Origin: Sipunculus nudus
Lineage: Eukaryota; Annelida; Sipuncula; Golfingiida; Sipunculidae
DNA: 64,000 nucleotides
Reading direction: 5' to 3'
Assembly (NCBI GenBank): GCA_026874595.1
Contig: CM049313.1
Location: 54,650,659 to 54,714,658, forward strand
Shown here: positions 9,296 to 20,920 of the stretch, in pieces
Layout: each line of letters starts with the position of its first letter
How positions within the stretch are numbered: the stretch's first letter is position 1
Program-made: the position numbers and the translations under genes
The notes under the pieces: model-generated
Told to the model about the DNA's origin: nothing
Databases searched by the model: none
The model's input: only the letters and a program-made list of their open reading frames with translations

Positions 9296-12200
9296 TAGCT
9301 CAGCTGACTGAAAGTCATCTGAGCTATAGCGATCACTCTTTGTCCGTCGTCCGTCTGTCCGTCTGTCCGTCCGTTAACCAGGCACAAATCGTAACCGCTG
9401 GACCTAGAACCTTGTAACTTGGGATTCTGAGAGGTCCATAAAAAATCTCCTTGGAAACCAGAAATTAGGTCTCTGTTACCCATATCCTTCGAGCTATGTG
9501 GCCCCAAAGTACCCCCCAGAAAAGTCAAAAATTTCATACAAAAACTTCAATATCTCATTAACTACTTGACTGATGGTCATGATTTTTGGCATACATATTG
9601 ATCATCAGATGTTACATCACTTCCTGCAGACTGGTGGCGCCACCTGTATTTTTCGATTTTTTACGAATTTTTTTCTCTATTTTCGAGACCTTTAAAAATG
9701 TGAACATCTGTTAACAAGGCACAAATCATAAAGACTGGACTTAGAATCTTAATTCTTGACACACTGAGAGGTCCATGAAAAATCTCCTTGGAAACCAGAA
9801 ATTAGGTCTCTGTTACCCATATCCTTTGAGCTATGGGGCCCCAAAATACCCCCCAGAATAGTAAAAAATTTCATACAAAAACTTCAATATCTCAATAACT
9901 ACATCACTGATGGTCTTCATTTTTGGCATACATATTGATCATGAGATGTTCGATCAGTTCCTGCAGACTGGTGGCGCCACCTGTACTGTTTGATTTTTTA
10001 CGATTTTTTCCTCTATTTTTGAGACCTTTGAGGATGCTGTCATCTGTTAGCGTGGCACAAATCGTAACGACTGGACCTAGAATCTTCGTTCTTGACACAC
10101 AGGGAGACCCATGATAAGTCTCCATGGAAACCTGAAATTTGGTCTCTGTTACTCATATCCTTTGAGCTATAACACTCCAAAGTACAGCTCAGAATAATGT
10201 AAAATTTGATACAAAAGCTAAAGTATCTGAACAACTAATGCAGAGATAACCATAATTGTTTGCATGGATATTGATCATGGAGTGTTTCATAAGTTTCTGC
10301 AGACTGGTGGCACCACCTGTATTTGTTCGTTTTTTTTAACGAAATTTTTCTGTATTTTTGAGACCTTTAAAGATATGAACATTTGTTAACAGGGCACAAA
10401 TCATAAAAACTGGACCAAGAATCTTCATTCTTGACACACAGGGAGACCCATGAAAGTCTCCATGGAAACTTGAAATTAGGTCTCTGTTACCCATATTCTT
10501 TAAGCTGTATGGGTCCAAAATAACCCCCCCCCCCCCCCAGAATAATGGAAAATTTGATACAAAAACTGCAGTATTTCAATAACTACAACACTGATGGTCA
10601 TGATTTTCGGCATACATATTGATCATGAGCTGTTCCATCAGTTTCTGCAGACTGGGTGTGCCACCTCTATTTTTTTTCAAATTTTTACGAATTTTTTTCT
10701 TTTTTTTTGAGACCTTTAAAGATGTGGTTATCTGTCAACAGGGTACAAATCGCAACAACTGGACCTAGAATCTTCATTCTTGTCATGCAAGGAGGCCCAT
10801 GAAAGGTGCCTGTGGAAACTTGAAATTAGGTCTCTGTTACCCATATCCTTCAAGCTATAGGACTCCGAAGTATCCCTCAGAATAATGGACAATTTGATAC
10901 AAAAACTGAAGTATCTGAACAACTAATGCAGAGATCACCATGATTTTTTGCATGGATATTGACCATTAAGTGTTTTTATTAGTTTCTGCAGACTGGTGGA
11001 GCCACCTGTATTTTTGTATCCGCCAAAACGAAGTTTTGCGCATACTATGTTTTTGACCGAGTTCCTCCACCGCGGCTGCGTTCGTTTCCAGAGAGCTCCT
11101 CGGAGACTAATGGACCGATTTTTCCCAAACTTACACCTATTATCGGGTCACATGTGAACTGGTGCCTAACCAATTTGCGTTGACCTCTGACCTTTCCTCT
11201 CCCAAGTGCGTCCATCTGAGCATCTGTTTTGACATATTAACCCATATATCTTCAGACTCATTTAACCGATCAGGCTGGAATTTTGCAAGAATGTAGCACT
11301 TGAATAGCTTTATAACATACACAAAAAAATGCTTGCACCACCTGCAACCATGTTTGCACAGTGTCCATCTGTTTGTCTGAAATTTGTCATGCGTATACAT
11401 CCAGGATAGCTTTCTTGATTTTATGACAGGTGGCGCCACCTACGTTCACGTTCACGCTGATGACATCCAAGCTTATATCTTGGGAACCGTTTGACCGATC
11501 AGGAAATAAAATTTATACAAATGTAGCCCTTTGATAGCTCTGTAACATACACAAAAAATGGTGGCGCCACCTGTAACAATGTTTGCACAGCGTCTGTCTG
11601 TTAGTCTGCCGTGGCCTAAAATCACTCATTTCTCTGTAGTGGTTCAACATAACTGCCTAAAATTTTGCAGGTTTATACATCGTGGACAGCTTTCTTGATT
11701 TTATGACAGGTGGCGCCACCTACATTCTAGTTAAAGCTGCACACATCCAAGCTCATATCTCAGGAACCATTTGACCGATTGGGCCAAAATTGTGCATGTG
11801 TTTAGATCTCACATAGGTCTTTATCATACACAAAACTGGAGGGGTTACCTGCAAAGATTTTTGCACAGTGTTTGTCTGTTTGTCTGCCATGGGCAAAAAT
11901 CACTCATATATATGTAGTGGTTTGACTTTTCTGCCTAAAATTTTGCAGGTGTATACAACTTGGACAGCTTTCTGGATTTGGGGTAGGTGGCACAACCTAC
12001 ATACACATTTAGGCTGCAGACATCCATGCTAATATGCAACATACCTCACTCTATTTCCCCTTGCCACTCAATCCATGCCTCACTATCCGATTTTGGCAGA
12101 TACATGTAGTCACTTGTCGGTTACCCGTATTCTAGTTTTAAAAGTTTACTAATTTTTCTCTATTTTTGAGATATATAAATACAGACTAAATCTTGGCCTG

Positions 12201-12305
12201 TTGGTTAATCTGTTTGATGCTTCAGTTGAATGGGTATATACTACCATTCTGATGAGAGAATCTCTTCCCAGTCAGCTGAGCGTCATGACCCATGGGTCAC
12301 TTGTT
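9296..12305 (+). mobile_element. Hairpin-headed repeat family, copy 1 (full length)
   Basis: Begins with a hairpin: AGCTCAG and CTGAGCT enclose TGACT/AGTCA with a 3-nt loop. TATAGCGATCAC and a GTCCGTC-rich run follow. The body holds about five tandem subunits of 335-350 bp beginning 'GGCACAAATCGTAAC' (near 9383, 9716, 10052, 10390, 10740). Each carries a CTGGTGGCGCCACCTGTA-like palindrome. Further 11.0-12.0 kb subunits repeat AGGTGGCGCCACCTA. It ends with TCAGCTGAGCG and the palindrome TGACCCATGGGTCA. No coding frame survives. Family assignment rests on comparison with the other copies in this window and on resemblance to bivalve repeats. Confidence 0.75.
10524..10538. repeat. Poly-C tract (15 nt)
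   Basis: Fifteen consecutive C within the fourth subunit of the hairpin-headed element. The sister subunits have short runs (CCCCCC) at the same place, so the tract grew by slippage. Confidence 0.95.
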
Positions 12306-12533
12306 AAAATTGTAACACACCCGAGGGCCACAATATCGCATGTACTACTGCTCCGTACTACGTACGGAGATAGCATGTATCACTAAAGTGGGGTAATGTG
12401 CACTGTTACTACCCATTTCCCCCTGAAATAGGGATTCGAGCGACTGTGGTATGTATAGACCTGCGTGTTTTAAAAAGCTAATGCTGGACTGAAATCTCGA
12501 AAGGCAGGCTCTCTCATGTCACTGAGCAGTTTT

Positions 12534-15500
12534 TTAGCTCAGCTGACTATAAGTCATCTGAGCTATAGTCATGGTCCATTGTCCGTCGTCCGTCCGTCGT
12601 GCCGTCCGTCCGTCCGTCTGTCCGTCTGGATGTCCGTCCGTAAGACTGGCACGTTTCGACACCGTTGGACCTACGAATCTGAATTTCGGCATATAGTTAG
12701 ATGTCCCCATAATCTCCTACCATGCCAAAAATTGGGTCAATAGGACTTCGTTCCTTTGAGATATTAAGGAAAAACCTCAATTTTTTATTAGAAATCTATT
12801 TTCACACTTCAGGACTGCCTAATATCAAAACCACTCATCTGGTTTTCTTCATATTTACCATAAATATTCCTCTATATAGTTCCTATGTACATGCCAGATA
12901 TTAAGTCAGTATTATATAATTTAAAAAAGTTATGGGCCCAAACATAATGGACTTTGTAAAAAAATCAGGAAGATATTTGGTCACTTAAGACCAAAAGTGT
13001 TAAAGGTAGGGACTTTTTTCCAGTAATACAACTTTAATTAATCAAAATTTAATTGTATACCAAAGATTAGATCAAAATTTGTTAAATATTTTTAGAAATT
13101 GGCAAAAATATAAAATTGGTACCTTAAATTTTGCCCAACTTTGGCCATGGCACGTTTTTTTCCTGTAAGTACTGTGGATTTAATTTTCACACCATGTATA
13201 CATAAGGATTTAATCTGTTTAAATCTGAAATTTGAAAATAAAAGCTGCAAAATTAGGCTAGTTATTGATTTTTTTTGGAGGCTCTTGTTGTATTCCCTTA
13301 CATTGTCAAGCAGTCCACTTTGATGACTGTAGGTCATTCAGTGCACATCTCTATGCTCCCCAGGCTGTTGACATAATTTTAGATGTCCCCAAAATCTCCT
13401 ACCATACCGAAAATTGGGTCATTAGGACTTCGTTCCTTCGAGATATTAAGGAAAAAAAAAACTCTTTTTTCCATAAAAAAAGCCATTGTTACACTTCAAG
13501 GCTGCCTAATATCAAAACCACTGATCTGTTTTTGATTGTATTTAGTATTCACATTCTTTTATACATTTTCTATGAACATACCAAAAATTAGGTCAGTATT
13601 GGGTATTATTTTGATGTTATGGGCCAAAACATAATGCAATTTTTTAAAAAATCAGGAAATATATTTACTCACATGAGAATTGCTGAACCTAGAGACCTTT
13701 TTTCAGGAATATAACTTTATTTAATCAAGATTCAATTGTTTACCCAAAATTAGATCTGAATTTTGCAAATTTTCAAGTTATTAGCATAAATAAAAAATCA
13801 ATACCTTAAATTTTGTCCAACTTTGGCACTGTTGATTTAATTTTCCCAGCATATATGCATAAGGATTTAATCTTTTAAAATCTGAACTTTCAAAAGAAAT
13901 TGATTGGAATGAATAGCCTTTATTCATGTTTTCATACACCATGTCAAGTGTTGTTTACATCTAGCCCACCTAGTAGTACAGCCTTCACTTGCATTATGTA
14001 ACCCACCCCAGGCAGCTTACCTTGGCCCAGCTTGGCCACTACTAGCAGGCTTCCCCTCGCCCTGCACTCATCCCCCCCCCCAGCTGGTGCATAAACTAGA
14101 TGAATGTTATAATTTTTCTGTATTTTATTTTATTCTTGGACATGCTACATTTTAGATTTTGTATTGAACCACCAGGGTTACAATGATTAAAATGTACATT
14201 TAATGGTGTCCACAAAGTGGTGTATTGCTGTGAAAGTGTGGATGTTCATGAGACAAGTAATTCCTTACTTCAGAAGAGTAAAAACTTCACCAGGTGTGAA
14301 ATTGACTATTAATTCCAGTAATTAATCAAAACTGGGATAGTAATTAGCACAATGATATTGTTTGTCCCTCATCTAACCAACAGTGTGTATACTTTATTTG
14401 AAAAGATGTTTTATTTTATCAAATTTACTTTTATTTTATTTTGGTGAATAAAATTAAGCATGTCCTGAAAACTCCAATATGCAACACTTTTTAATAGTGA
14501 TTCAAGGAATACTCTTGTAGATGCCATGTTGTGGCATTATTTTCTTTTAAAATCAGTTTAAACATTTATGATTTAAAAATTATAAAATATATGTGTATGC
14601 ATAATATGACCCAATTTTTTTACTCTGTATATATAATGATTGCAACTTTTGCAACAATTCTAATATTTTAACTTATATTTTCAGGTTTTTTAATTAAAAA
14701 TTTATAAACCTGTAAATAAAAAAATGATTCAGATAAAAACTTCTTAATGGAAAAAGTGGATCTGCTTAAAAAAATAGGATTATATATAAACTTAAATGCA
14801 TTATTCTCTTGAAAGTGAAATAAAGGCATTAGTCCATTCTGTCCACTTACCTGTCCATCTGTAAATTTCCGTATGCAACACAGTATCTCAAAACTTTTAC
14901 TGCTTTTCTTCATGACAGTCTTGTCAGAGTATTAGTTTGCAATCATATATTTAGAACTTTACTATAACCAAGTAGGAGGGCCCCTTTCCTCTTAGCTTTT
15001 CATATTCTTATATAAATGAAAAAACATTACAATAGAATATTTCTACATCCACCTTCGTGCTGCCCTCACTTTTCCCTTCTCCGAACCCCATCCCAAAGTC
15101 AGCCTCAGTAAGCAAGAACAAGATGAATCAGATATATTCATACTTTAATATTTTGTATAACTATTCGTCCATAGGTACCTATGTACATGCCAGAAATTAT
15201 GTCAATATTGTGTAATATGTAGACATAGTGGGCATCACAATAATGTACCTTGTCAAGACTAAAGAGATATTGTGTCATACAGTCACATATTCATAAATCA
15301 CTTCATCAGCATAGTTAATCATAACATCATATCTGTCAAATTGAACGCTTGCAGACTACCATACACTTTAGATCCTTCAACAAATAGCCTTATCATCATT
15401 CTACTACTGCTTATTACTGCTGTCATTGCATTCATATTTGCTCAAATATATCACAATTTTCAACCCCTCCTAAATAAATAAAAAATAAACCACTTTATTT

Positions 15501-15690
15501 GACTCTATTAATCCATCAGTCAGGTAATTTCATTTATCATTTACTCACATATTACATTACATTCCTTTATAATAGCCCAACATGTACATGATATTCATAA
15601 GCTTTATCGACTCGATATAGTATCACAGTGGAGAAACATTTATAGTCAAATCACGATCAGCTGAGCGCCGTGACCCATGGGTCCCTTGTT
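12534..15690 (+). mobile_element. Hairpin-headed repeat family, copy 2
   Basis: The same terminal hairpin (stem TGACT/AGTCA, loop ATA) is followed by a TCCGTCCG-rich run and a different body. Two diverged subunits of about 680 bp start near 12,695 and 13,378, each with 'TTGGGTCA(A/T)TAGGACTTCG' and 'TGCCTAATATCAAAACCACT'. The 3' end at 15,655-15,690 repeats TCAGCTGAGCG plus TGACCCATGGGTC. Shared ends with unrelated interiors are what a non-autonomous family mobilised in trans would show. Confidence 0.7.
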
Positions 15691-16051
15691 TTTTTAAAAT
15701 ACCCAGTGGACACGCGGGTACGCTCGCAAATCAAGACGGGCATTTGCAATTGATTGGGTACTTGTTGGGGTACTACAAGGAGATACCCTTTTTTTTATAA
15801 AACAATGGGACCTTTAAATTAATTCCAACAAAATACATTTCTAATTAACAGCTCAACATTACATTTTATGGAAATTACAAAACTCGATTTATACATGTTA
15901 ATCAGATTATCCTTGATTTCGATTTATGGAAGGTTTTGGTAAAGTGCTCGCCTTTACACGGTCCTTGACCAGGTAAAACGAACAACTCTTTCTTGTGTTT
16001 AATTCAGAACGAGTATACCCACAATATTTACTTCTCAGGGCTATATTTCAG

Positions 16052-16114
16052 CGAGTGTCATGCACCAACAAGGGGCGAAGAATCGTTTCGTGGAGATAGT
16101 TTCGCAGGAGACAG
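16052..16114 (+). CDS. Candidate internal exon (weak)
   Basis: A 63-nt segment with a plausible acceptor (CTATATTTCAG) and a strong donor (ACAG|GTATGT). It is open in at least two frames. One reads S-V-M-H-Q-Q-G-A-K-N-R-F-V-E-I-V-S-Q-E-T; the other begins E-C-H-A-P-T-R-G. No family is recognised and no partner exon was found nearby. A 20-nt candidate microexon follows at about 16,334 (CCCCAG ... GAAG|GTAACA). It could equally be chance. Confidence 0.25.
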
Positions 16115-17869
16115 GTATGTATCACAGTAAATGTTATATACTTGATAATAAAAATAAAACGCATTTATTACCTCCCGTTCAAGTATTTTATCAATTAATC
16201 ATACATACCTCATGCATGCATTGCTCTTTTGTTTGACTTGTCAGTTCTTTTAAAGTCTGCCGAATTATCAAGAGTACTCTTCTATGTCCTCCTTTGGGTT
16301 CGATCGATACCCCTTAACTTGAATTCCATCCCCAGATCTCCGCAAGGCGATGAAGGTAACATGTTTTTGACGTGGTGGGTTAGTTGTCGGTTAACCATTT
16401 TAGTCCAAAGTTGTGAACGGCATTTGATGATATATTTTTGAGATTTGAGAATACACTTGAGACACAACCCATCACATGAAATGTTGGAGGTAATCTAAAT
16501 CACCATGATATTTCTTTGTTAAAGGAGTGGTGTTAAGGGGGACCTTTGTTATCACTATTATTAGGGGAAAGTAAGTGCCAATAAATGGGTGTGCAGAAGT
16601 GTCATCTAACAGGAGCTGCCTTTAGTCTTGCTGAAAGAGCTGACATGTTTGCAACCATTGTGTTAATAAACCATGACAACAATTTCTGTGGTCGTGGATT
16701 CATGTTTCCTGCCCTTTACACACACACAAGCACACACAAACACATGAATATATACACAACCACAAACACATCAATGTGTGCTCATGATAATAATCCTATT
16801 CTTGGGACCTAGAATGTTGGCCTGGGTTGGTTGGGTATATACGCAGTCTCTGAATGACTTCTAGTTTATTTACATATTTATGGTATATAACATCATATTT
16901 ACGTTGTCTTGTATATCGATGGTTATGCCATACACAAAGATGCCATAACAAAGCTAACACAGCATTGGCCCTTAAAATTCATATTTATTTAACACTCAGT
17001 GTTTCTAAGAAATGAAGTAGATCGATCCAGGTATCGATTCATAGGTTCCAAATTACGAAATGTCATCATTACTAAATAAGAGTGACCAGTGTATCATGTT
17101 AAATTACAATCACTTCTCTATTCACATTTACGTAAATCGATATTTGATTCCATCATAATTGTTTATCAAAGTGTACATACGCAATAACGAGATCTCATAT
17201 ACCAAAATGCCACTGTTTTTTTTAATATATTTTGATTCAAGTGTCATCATGCACCTTATAGGTTATAACCTGTTGTAGGACATACTTTCTCATATATTTT
17301 GCCACCCCCTTAAACTTAGAGAAGTCCGAAAGTAGTCCACATGTTCCTGACTATCATTGGGTACAATAATAATGGTTTTAACACGTGCATATGCATTTCG
17401 TAAGCAGATATATATTATTATCAAGCAAGTGGTTCTTCATATCAGTCCAGGCTTTGTCAACAGAAACTAAACCATACCGTGAACAAAGTTATAATTGATA
17501 CATTGTATATTCCTGTACATTCCATGTATATGTTTAAACCGTGTGTGTATGCTTTAAGCCGCAATGTATGTCCTTTACCATGAAATACTTCAAACCCAAA
17601 CCTGCATTTTATACGAATCCACCATGTTATTTGTTAATGCAACTGCGCTACCTCCAGATAATAAGAGTTAAATACATGTGATATTACAGAAATTGCCAAA
17701 GCATTTTTAAATAACCAAAACACAAACACCCAGCAACATTCTTAATTTTTCTAAATACAAAAGGATAATCTAGATCGATGCTATGCCCAGTCCGTCAATG
17801 TGATCTTTGATTCGTCAGCTGTATCACAGTTCTTCTTTGACGGCGCAAATCTAAGAAACTGAAGAAGAG

Positions 17870-18180
17870 TAAAACATTAGTATTAAAGAAATACTCACAT
17901 GACAACAAACTATTATGCGTAATATTTGCACATATTTTTTTACATAATTTTTACATAAATTCAAAATTTTCTCATTCATAATAAGGTACTATACCTTGAT
18001 TAAGCATTAACTAGTGTTAAGGGTATACCCATATGACAACAAACTATAATGCACGTTATATGCAATTTATTAACAATGCCTTATTCATCACTAAAGTACT
18101 ATTCCTGAAAGAAGCATTAAGCAGTATTGAAAGAAAATCCATATGACAACAAACTATAAAACATAATATTTAAAACTGAT
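17870..18180 (+). repeat. Three diverged tandem copies
   Basis: The core 'CATATGACAACAAACTATAA' recurs near 17,897, 18,031 and 18,141, each preceded by 'AAGCATTAA..AGT' or a similar sequence. A small old tandem triplication. Confidence 0.6.
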
Positions 18181-18404
18181 TCAAATTCCCGTTTTTTTTA
18201 TCCTGTAATTATTACAAGCTGGATGTGCAGTTTTCGGTGACAGAACAAAAAAGACTTCATACTCCCCTTTTTCGTAAGGACAAATCAACTCTTTAACTAC
18301 CCCTCTGTCCAACAGGTATACAATGACCTGAAGACCACCCAACCACTCAAAATATTTTCCTGGAATTGTTCAAATACTGAATGTTGTACTTACTATTCGA
18401 TTAT

Positions 18405-18600
18405 TGCCTCCGCCAGGAGGGTATGTGTTCATTACTGTTCGCGTGTTTGTGTGTTTGTTCACAACATAACTCGCGCAATCATTAAAGGAATTTATGAAGT
18501 TTTCAGGGCAATTTGGGAATGCACCAATGAAGAATCAAAAACAGGAACGTCATCAAGGGATAATCACAAATGTAGAGAATATGGACCGAACAATTAAATG
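18405..18600 (+). repeat. 'CCTCCGCCAGGAGG' type dispersed repeat
   Basis: ATTGCCTCCGCCAGGAGGGTATGTG followed by a TGTTTGTGTGTTTGTTC run is a repeat start I associate with many marine invertebrate and fish genomes. Related starts ('CCTACGCCAGGAT') occur at about 31,312 and 35,507. Confidence 0.55.
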
Positions 18601-19139
18601 GCAGAGGCTTGTGTTCATTAGAATGCAGATTTCTAATGTTTGATTATGAAATTCCTGTTTGTACATTAGTTATAAGAACCTTAATGACCCAATATGAGTT
18701 AAATTATTTATTAAAAAACATTTCATGAAGAAAAGGCCGGTGAAATGCTAGTTCTCATTTTTGTTTACAAATGCAAATACAATATCAAAATTAAAGTGGT
18801 TGAAACAGTATGTGAATTGAAAATAAGAAGAAATAAAAATGTGCATACAATGCAGCAACGAAAAAACAAACTGGGGTCCCTCAATAGCGAATATACACGG
18901 ATTTCAGCTAAACATAACAAGTATAAAAAACATCGAAGCATATCACAAAGTAAAAAGTTAGAATATCATGTTACTATAATGTTCAGACTATAAATGATGC
19001 CATAATATATACCGAAAGCAAAAGAATTTTATTTTATTCAAAATAAGTATGCAAATGACCTTATATCAAATCACTGAGAGAAATGGGCGAACTCTATTTT
19101 AAATTCAGAAAGTCGCTCATAAATTACCCTTGTTAACTT

Positions 19140-19862
19140 TTAAAAAATTATACTAAAGAGGATGTAGATTGTCCGTCATCATACCATTGAAAAAAAAAAC
19201 TATAACAAAAAAAAGTTATGATTCATACTGAATCAAATTTAAATTACATTTATTTTAGGCATTTATCTAAATATTGTAATATTTACTTTTTTCTCCCTGA
19301 ACTTTTACTTATATGCTTTCTTATTATGTGAGATCAAATTGTATATTTTCTTACCGTATGCAGATTACGTAGTCGTACCTGAAAATATGGACAGAAATAT
19401 TTTTTACAATATTCCTTAGACATCATTCGTTATAAATAGAGACAGTTCAAGCATTTGTTATGTATGTTTGCTGACATTCTAATATGGGTAATTATTTAAT
19501 AAAAACCTTTATTGTTCAGAATCACGATATTTATTTTTACATATTTCATGTAATACTCGTTTAATTTTCATTGAATCGTAATTTTGAAAAAAAAAATAAT
19601 CAGAGACCACAGAGATGGTGACCCATTACCTAATAGGAATCTGTAGAACTAAAAGTAAATAACACTGTGCAACATGTTTGCACTAGAAAAATCGTAAAGT
19701 GGAGTCAATATCGAAGGGTCCTGAGGCCATTTTGCAGTGAAGAGTTAAGTCAATCATTTATCTGTAGGTTTATTCTGTACTGAGAAGGATATTTAAAATT
19801 CCATTAGTATCTTCTTTATTGGTTAACAATGTTAAATCACTACTGGCCGATTTCTTAATTTC
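19140..19862. repeat. Dispersed repeat X, copy 1
   Basis: Contains 'GTGGAGTCAATATCGAAGGGTCCT' and 'AATGTTAAATCACTACTGGC', which recur in the same order and orientation at 30,840-31,260 and 35,130-35,470. It directly follows, on the minus strand, the 3' part of the reverse transcriptase fragment, so it may be that element's 3' region. Confidence 0.6.
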
Positions 19863-20920
19863 CCTCACAGAGGGAGCCAGTGTAGGGCTTGCAAGACAGG
19901 CGTCATATGCTACACAGGATTCGAGCTGCACAGTTTTGAACTATCTGGAGCCTCTGTATGAGGGAAACTGGATATCCTAAGAGGAGAGCATTACCATAAT
20001 CAAGCTTACTGGTCACAAATGCATGGATTAAACGCTCTAGTGATGGCTTATCTAAGTAGTTTTTGTTAATGTTGTAGAGGTGCAGGTAAGCACTTGCAAA
20101 CTGTATTAACATGATGCTCCATACTGGAGTATGAATCAAAATACACACCAAGGCTTCTAACATACTGAGATGGCTGGACTACTTGCCCACCAACGGACAG
20201 ATTTGGGCACACAATTTCAGTGTTGCAAGGTTTTATCAGAATCACTTCTGTTTTATAATCATTCATTTTGAGTTGGTTGTTTGCCATCCACTTCCGAACG
20301 AGCACAGTTGTATATTCAATACATGAGATATTTGCACAGATTTCTGAAGGTCGAAAAGTGAGATAAAGCATTGAATCATCCGCGTACAAATGATAATGGC
20401 CACGATGGCTGAGTAATAGTCCTAATGGCGATGTGTAAAGAGTGAATAAGACGGGCCCGAGAACTGACCCCTGTGGTACACCACAATCAAGCGGCTGAGA
20501 CGTAGATCTACAGCGAACAATGGTTATGACCTGATTTCGATTAGTGAGGTATGAGTGGAACCACCTCAAGGCACTAACAGAAACACCAAGTGTTTCCAGA
20601 GTCTGCAACAGGCGCTGGTGACTGACAGTGTCAAAAGCTGCTGATAAGTCAAGCATAACTATCAGCACACACTTCTTCTCACCCAACGCACACTGGATGT
20701 CGTTATGAACACAAAGTGTAGCAGTCTCTGTACTATGGCCCCTACGGTAGGCTGACTGGTAGGGTTCTTTAAGGTTATTCGAGATGCTTGTTAAGCCTGG
20801 CTGCAACAACCTTCTCTAAGAGCTTGGACACGTATGCTAAATTAGATACTGGTCTGAAGTTCTTCAGGATGTTAGGATCTAATGAAGCCTTTTTTAGAAG
20901 CGGAGTATTTCCCCATCTAG
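19863..20920 (-). pseudogene. Broken non-LTR retrotransposon reverse transcriptase
   Basis: Reverse transcriptase of a LINE in the CR1/Jockey-like group, which would copy element RNA at a nicked target. Reading on minus, it enters at T-P-L-L-K-K-A near 20,912. It shows LDLSAAFDTVSH (first catalytic Asp region), GVPQGSVLGP, and YADD (catalytic Asp pair), then the C-terminal LIHAFVTSKLDYGN block. The longest intact piece is 20,066-20,809 (247 codons). Frameshifts near 20,783 and 20,100 and stops after 19,903 disable it. The endonuclease and the N-terminal half are absent: the fragment stops exactly where the 100-bp satellite begins. Family is certain at RT level; clade placement is from motif spacing only. 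Confidence 0.93.

Larger units (their letters stand above)
15691..19130. other. Mostly unique AT-rich stretch
   Basis: Apart from one exon candidate (16,052-16,114), a triplicated 110-135-bp segment (17,870-18,180) and a dispersed 'CCTCCGCCAGGAGG' repeat (18,405-18,600), I recognise nothing here. Several open frames of 60-82 codons have the K/N/I-rich composition expected of chance frames. Confidence 0.5.
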
